Assembly: GCA_947177375.1 (NCBI GenBank) | Contig: CAMWUF010000060.1 | Location: 1 to 6,641 of the forward strand | Length of the DNA stretch: 6,641 nucleotides | From: an uncultured Ruminococcus sp. | GTDB taxonomy: Bacteria > Bacillota > Clostridia > Oscillospirales > Ruminococcaceae | Reading direction: 5' to 3' | Shown: piece after piece, positions 5,193-6,641 of the stretch | Layout: every line of letters begins with the position of its first letter | Numbering within the stretch: the stretch's first letter is position 1 | Notes under the pieces: generated by a model | The model's input: only the letters and a program-made list of their open reading frames with translations | Told to the model about the DNA's origin: nothing | Databases searched by the model: none | Program-made: the position numbers and the translations under genes

Positions 5193-6608
5193 ATGATTTG
5201 TCCGAATTGTCAAATGCAACAGCCACAAGGAAATTTTGCATATTGTGTTCGGTGTAATTATCCACTTCAAACGCAAAATCAAATACAGGGTTGTCAGACA
5301 GGTTATCAACAGCCTTATCCTGCACAACAACAGCAAGTGTATCCACAGACTTATTATACACCGCCTCCAGTTCAGCAAGCCAATCATAATATTAAAATCA
5401 TGTATGATGCAAATGGAAATCAAGTTTATGTGCAAATCATGTATAGTGCAACAGGGCAGGCTTTTTATGTGCAGATGATTCCACAAATAATTGGTCAAGA
5501 TGCTTATGGTAATCCAGTTTATCACTGGACACAAGCACCAACACCACCAGTTCCCGTACAGCAACAAATGCCAGTACAACAGCAACCAGTACAGGAAAAT
5601 TTTATAAAATCTGTCAAACAACCTGAAAGAAAAAAATCTTTTTTAGATACCGTTTCTGAAACGTCTTCTAAAGAAAATGCAGAATTTCTTGCTAATCAAA
5701 ACGAAGCAATTCCTCCTGTGCCTGTTTTGTCACATTCTAATTCTAATGGATTACAATCAGAATCTAATATGTCAATTCCAGATAGACCTGCTATTTCTGC
5801 TACAGCAATTGCTTCTGGTATGTATACAGCAAAACAATCCCCCCCACAAGGAACAAGTGCTTTTGTTTCCAAAGTGTCACAGCAGGTCGCTTCAACAGAT
5901 TATGATATTCCAGTTAGTATGGAAGAATTGCTGAAAGAAGAAGCAGATACAGCATTTGTGCAGGAAATTCCTGACGAAGAAACGCTTTTACAGTGTATTT
6001 TTGCAGATAAACCACAAAATTATTATGTAAGCTGTACCAGTTTAAAAGCTGTTTCTATTATGATTTCATCTGATGAAATTACCAGTGTTTCAGAAAGAAA
6101 TTTATATCAGTCTTCTAAAAAAATGTCGAAATCACAAGTAACTTCTGAACCAGAACAGAAAAAACCAGAAAAATTACAAAAATCTGAAACAATAAAACCT
6201 GAAAAATCAAAGCCTGAACCTGAACCAGCAAAAAAATTGTTTGGTAGTAAAAAACAAAAAGAACAAAAAAAAGCAAAGCCTATTATTGTTGATGCAGATG
6301 CCATTTTTGGTGATTCTAAAATGCATCGCACAGAAATGTTAGGCATTCGTGTAGATGGTTCTGAAGATGATGTACAGAGAAAATTAACAGAAATGCGATA
6401 TGGTGGTAAAAAATCTGTTCGGTCTATGAAATCTGCTGACCAGGAAATTGATATGCAGGCTATGGTAAATGACCCGCAAAAAAGTGAAATTGTCAGACGA
6501 GTGCTGGAAGGACAGGAAGTTAAAAAAGCATATGCTTCTATTGAAGAAAATGAAGTTGCAAAAGCATTAGCACAGTTGAATCAGGGAATTTTCCCTAAAA
6601 AATTTTAA
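5193..6608 (+). CDS. Zinc-ribbon, Gln/Pro-rich protein of unknown function
   Basis: I do not recognise this 471-residue protein. At the N-terminus, CPNC (3-6) and CVRC (18-21) form a zinc ribbon with an 11-residue gap. Next come a Gln/Pro/Tyr-rich stretch (22-66), three related 13-residue units (69-81, 82-94, 100-112; pattern I-M-Y-x-A-x-G-x-x-x-Y-V-Q) and three PVQQQ-like copies (121-134). A Ser/Thr/Asn-rich, probably disordered region follows. A short, more ordered segment spans about 241-297 (SMEELLKEEAD, then EETLLQCIF, then YYVSCTSLKAVSIMI). A Lys/Glu/Pro-rich linker covers about 305-362, and a charged helical C-terminus runs from about 364 to the end (VDADAIFGDSKMHRTEMLGI, then SEIVRRVLEGQEVKKAYASI). 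There is no signal peptide or membrane segment, so it is probably cytoplasmic. It has its own promoter. A scaffold or adaptor role is a guess; no catalytic motif is visible. Confidence 0.85.
   Translation: MICPNCQMQQPQGNFAYCVRCNYPLQTQNQIQGCQTGYQQPYPAQQQQVYPQTYYTPPPVQQANHNIKIMYDANGNQVYVQIMYSATGQAFYVQMIPQIIGQDAYGNPVYHWTQAPTPPVPVQQQMPVQQQPVQENFIKSVKQPERKKSFLDTVSETSSKENAEFLANQNEAIPPVPVLSHSNSNGLQSESNMSIPDRPAISATAIASGMYTAKQSPPQGTSAFVSKVSQQVASTDYDIPVSMEELLKEEADTAFVQEIPDEETLLQCIFADKPQNYYVSCTSLKAVSIMISSDEITSVSERNLYQSSKKMSKSQVTSEPEQKKPEKLQKSETIKPEKSKPEPEPAKKLFGSKKQKEQKKAKPIIVDADAIFGDSKMHRTEMLGIRVDGSEDDVQRKLTEMRYGGKKSVRSMKSADQEIDMQAMVNDPQKSEIVRRVLEGQEVKKAYASIEENEVAKALAQLNQGIFPKKF
5397..5528 (+). repeat. 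Three 13-codon repeats inside the zinc-ribbon gene
   Basis: The units encode IMYDANGNQVYVQ (5397-5435), IMYSATGQAFYVQ (5436-5474) and IGQDAYGNPVYHW (5490-5528). The first two are directly tandem, and the third follows a five-residue insert. The first two share the DNA start ATCATGTAT and the end TTTATGTGCA or TTATGTGCA, so an old duplication is likely. They may form a small beta-hairpin repeat. Confidence 0.6.
5553..5594 (+). repeat. PVQQQ tandem repeats inside the zinc-ribbon gene
   Basis: Codons for P-V-Q-Q-Q-M, P-V-Q-Q-Q and P-V-Q follow one another, with near-identical DNA (CCCGTACAGCAACAA, CCAGTACAACAGCAA, CCAGTACAG). This looks like slippage-type expansion in a disordered linker. Confidence 0.6.
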
Positions 6609-6629
6609 AATAAAAACTTAAAATAAAAA
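6605..6629. repeat. AT-rich 12-bp direct repeat after the last gene
   Basis: TTAAAATAAAAA occurs at 6605-6616 and 6618-6629, a 13-bp period. The first copy overlaps the stop codon of the preceding gene. No hairpin terminator is visible in the 33 bases left before the window edge. It may be part of the next gene's upstream region, but nothing firmer can be said. Confidence 0.4.
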
Positions 6630-6641
6630 GAGTGTTTACAT

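Noticed and set aside
5139..5621. Long minus-strand open frame of 160 codons opposite the zinc-ribbon gene
   Set aside because: It is rich in Leu, Ile, Trp and Cys as expected from reading a Gln/Pro-rich coding strand backwards. It has no ribosome binding site and runs through the promoter of the plus-strand gene.

Overview
The window comes from an AT-rich bacterial chromosome, most likely a Firmicute of the class Clostridia. The evidence is near-consensus sigma-A promoters, strong AGGAGG-type ribosome binding sites, a Gram-positive lipoprotein, and a membrane-anchored M15-type carboxypeptidase. The carboxypeptidase's C-terminal add-on recalls proteins of gut Oscillospiraceae/Ruminococcaceae, but that finer placement is inference. 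TGA is used as a stop. There is no rRNA, tRNA, CRISPR array, transposase or phage gene.

Layout from left to right. (1) Positions 2-472 hold the 3' part of a very AT-rich hypothetical gene that is open to the left edge. (2) A consensus promoter (TTGACA, 17 bp, TATACT) overlaps its stop codon. It leads into a structured leader carrying a 12-bp terminator-like hairpin, then a short AT-rich stretch and a strong ribosome binding site. (3) metK (S-adenosylmethionine synthetase) follows, with nfi (endonuclease V) joined to it by an ATGA overlap. (4) A bidirectional hairpin terminator at about 2501-2535 separates nfi from a convergent minus-strand gene for a GHL10/DUF187 glycosidase-like lipoprotein. 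(5) A 184-bp divergent intergenic region then leads to a plus-strand gene for a VanY/LdcB-type M15B peptidase with an N-terminal membrane anchor. (6) After a short gap holding a possible 19-codon ORF and a near-consensus promoter inside an imperfect inverted repeat, the last gene encodes a 471-residue protein of unknown function. That protein has an N-terminal zinc ribbon, three 13-residue repeats, a Gln/Pro-rich stretch, a Lys/Glu-rich linker and a helical C-terminal region.

How the genes may work together. MetK makes the cell's methyl donor. Endonuclease V repairs deoxyinosine, and its link to metK is probably co-expression rather than pathway. The divergent GHL10 lipoprotein and M15B peptidase are both predicted to act outside the membrane on glycan or peptidoglycan, so they may form a cell-wall maintenance pair. 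The zinc-ribbon protein has its own promoter and no evident functional tie.

Most of the window is ordinary housekeeping and envelope DNA. The parts most worth a second look are the metK leader (no S-box recognised, but a terminator hairpin whose loop is complementary to an upstream segment), the altered wedge motif in endonuclease V, and the last, unrecognised protein with its promoter-flanking inverted repeat.
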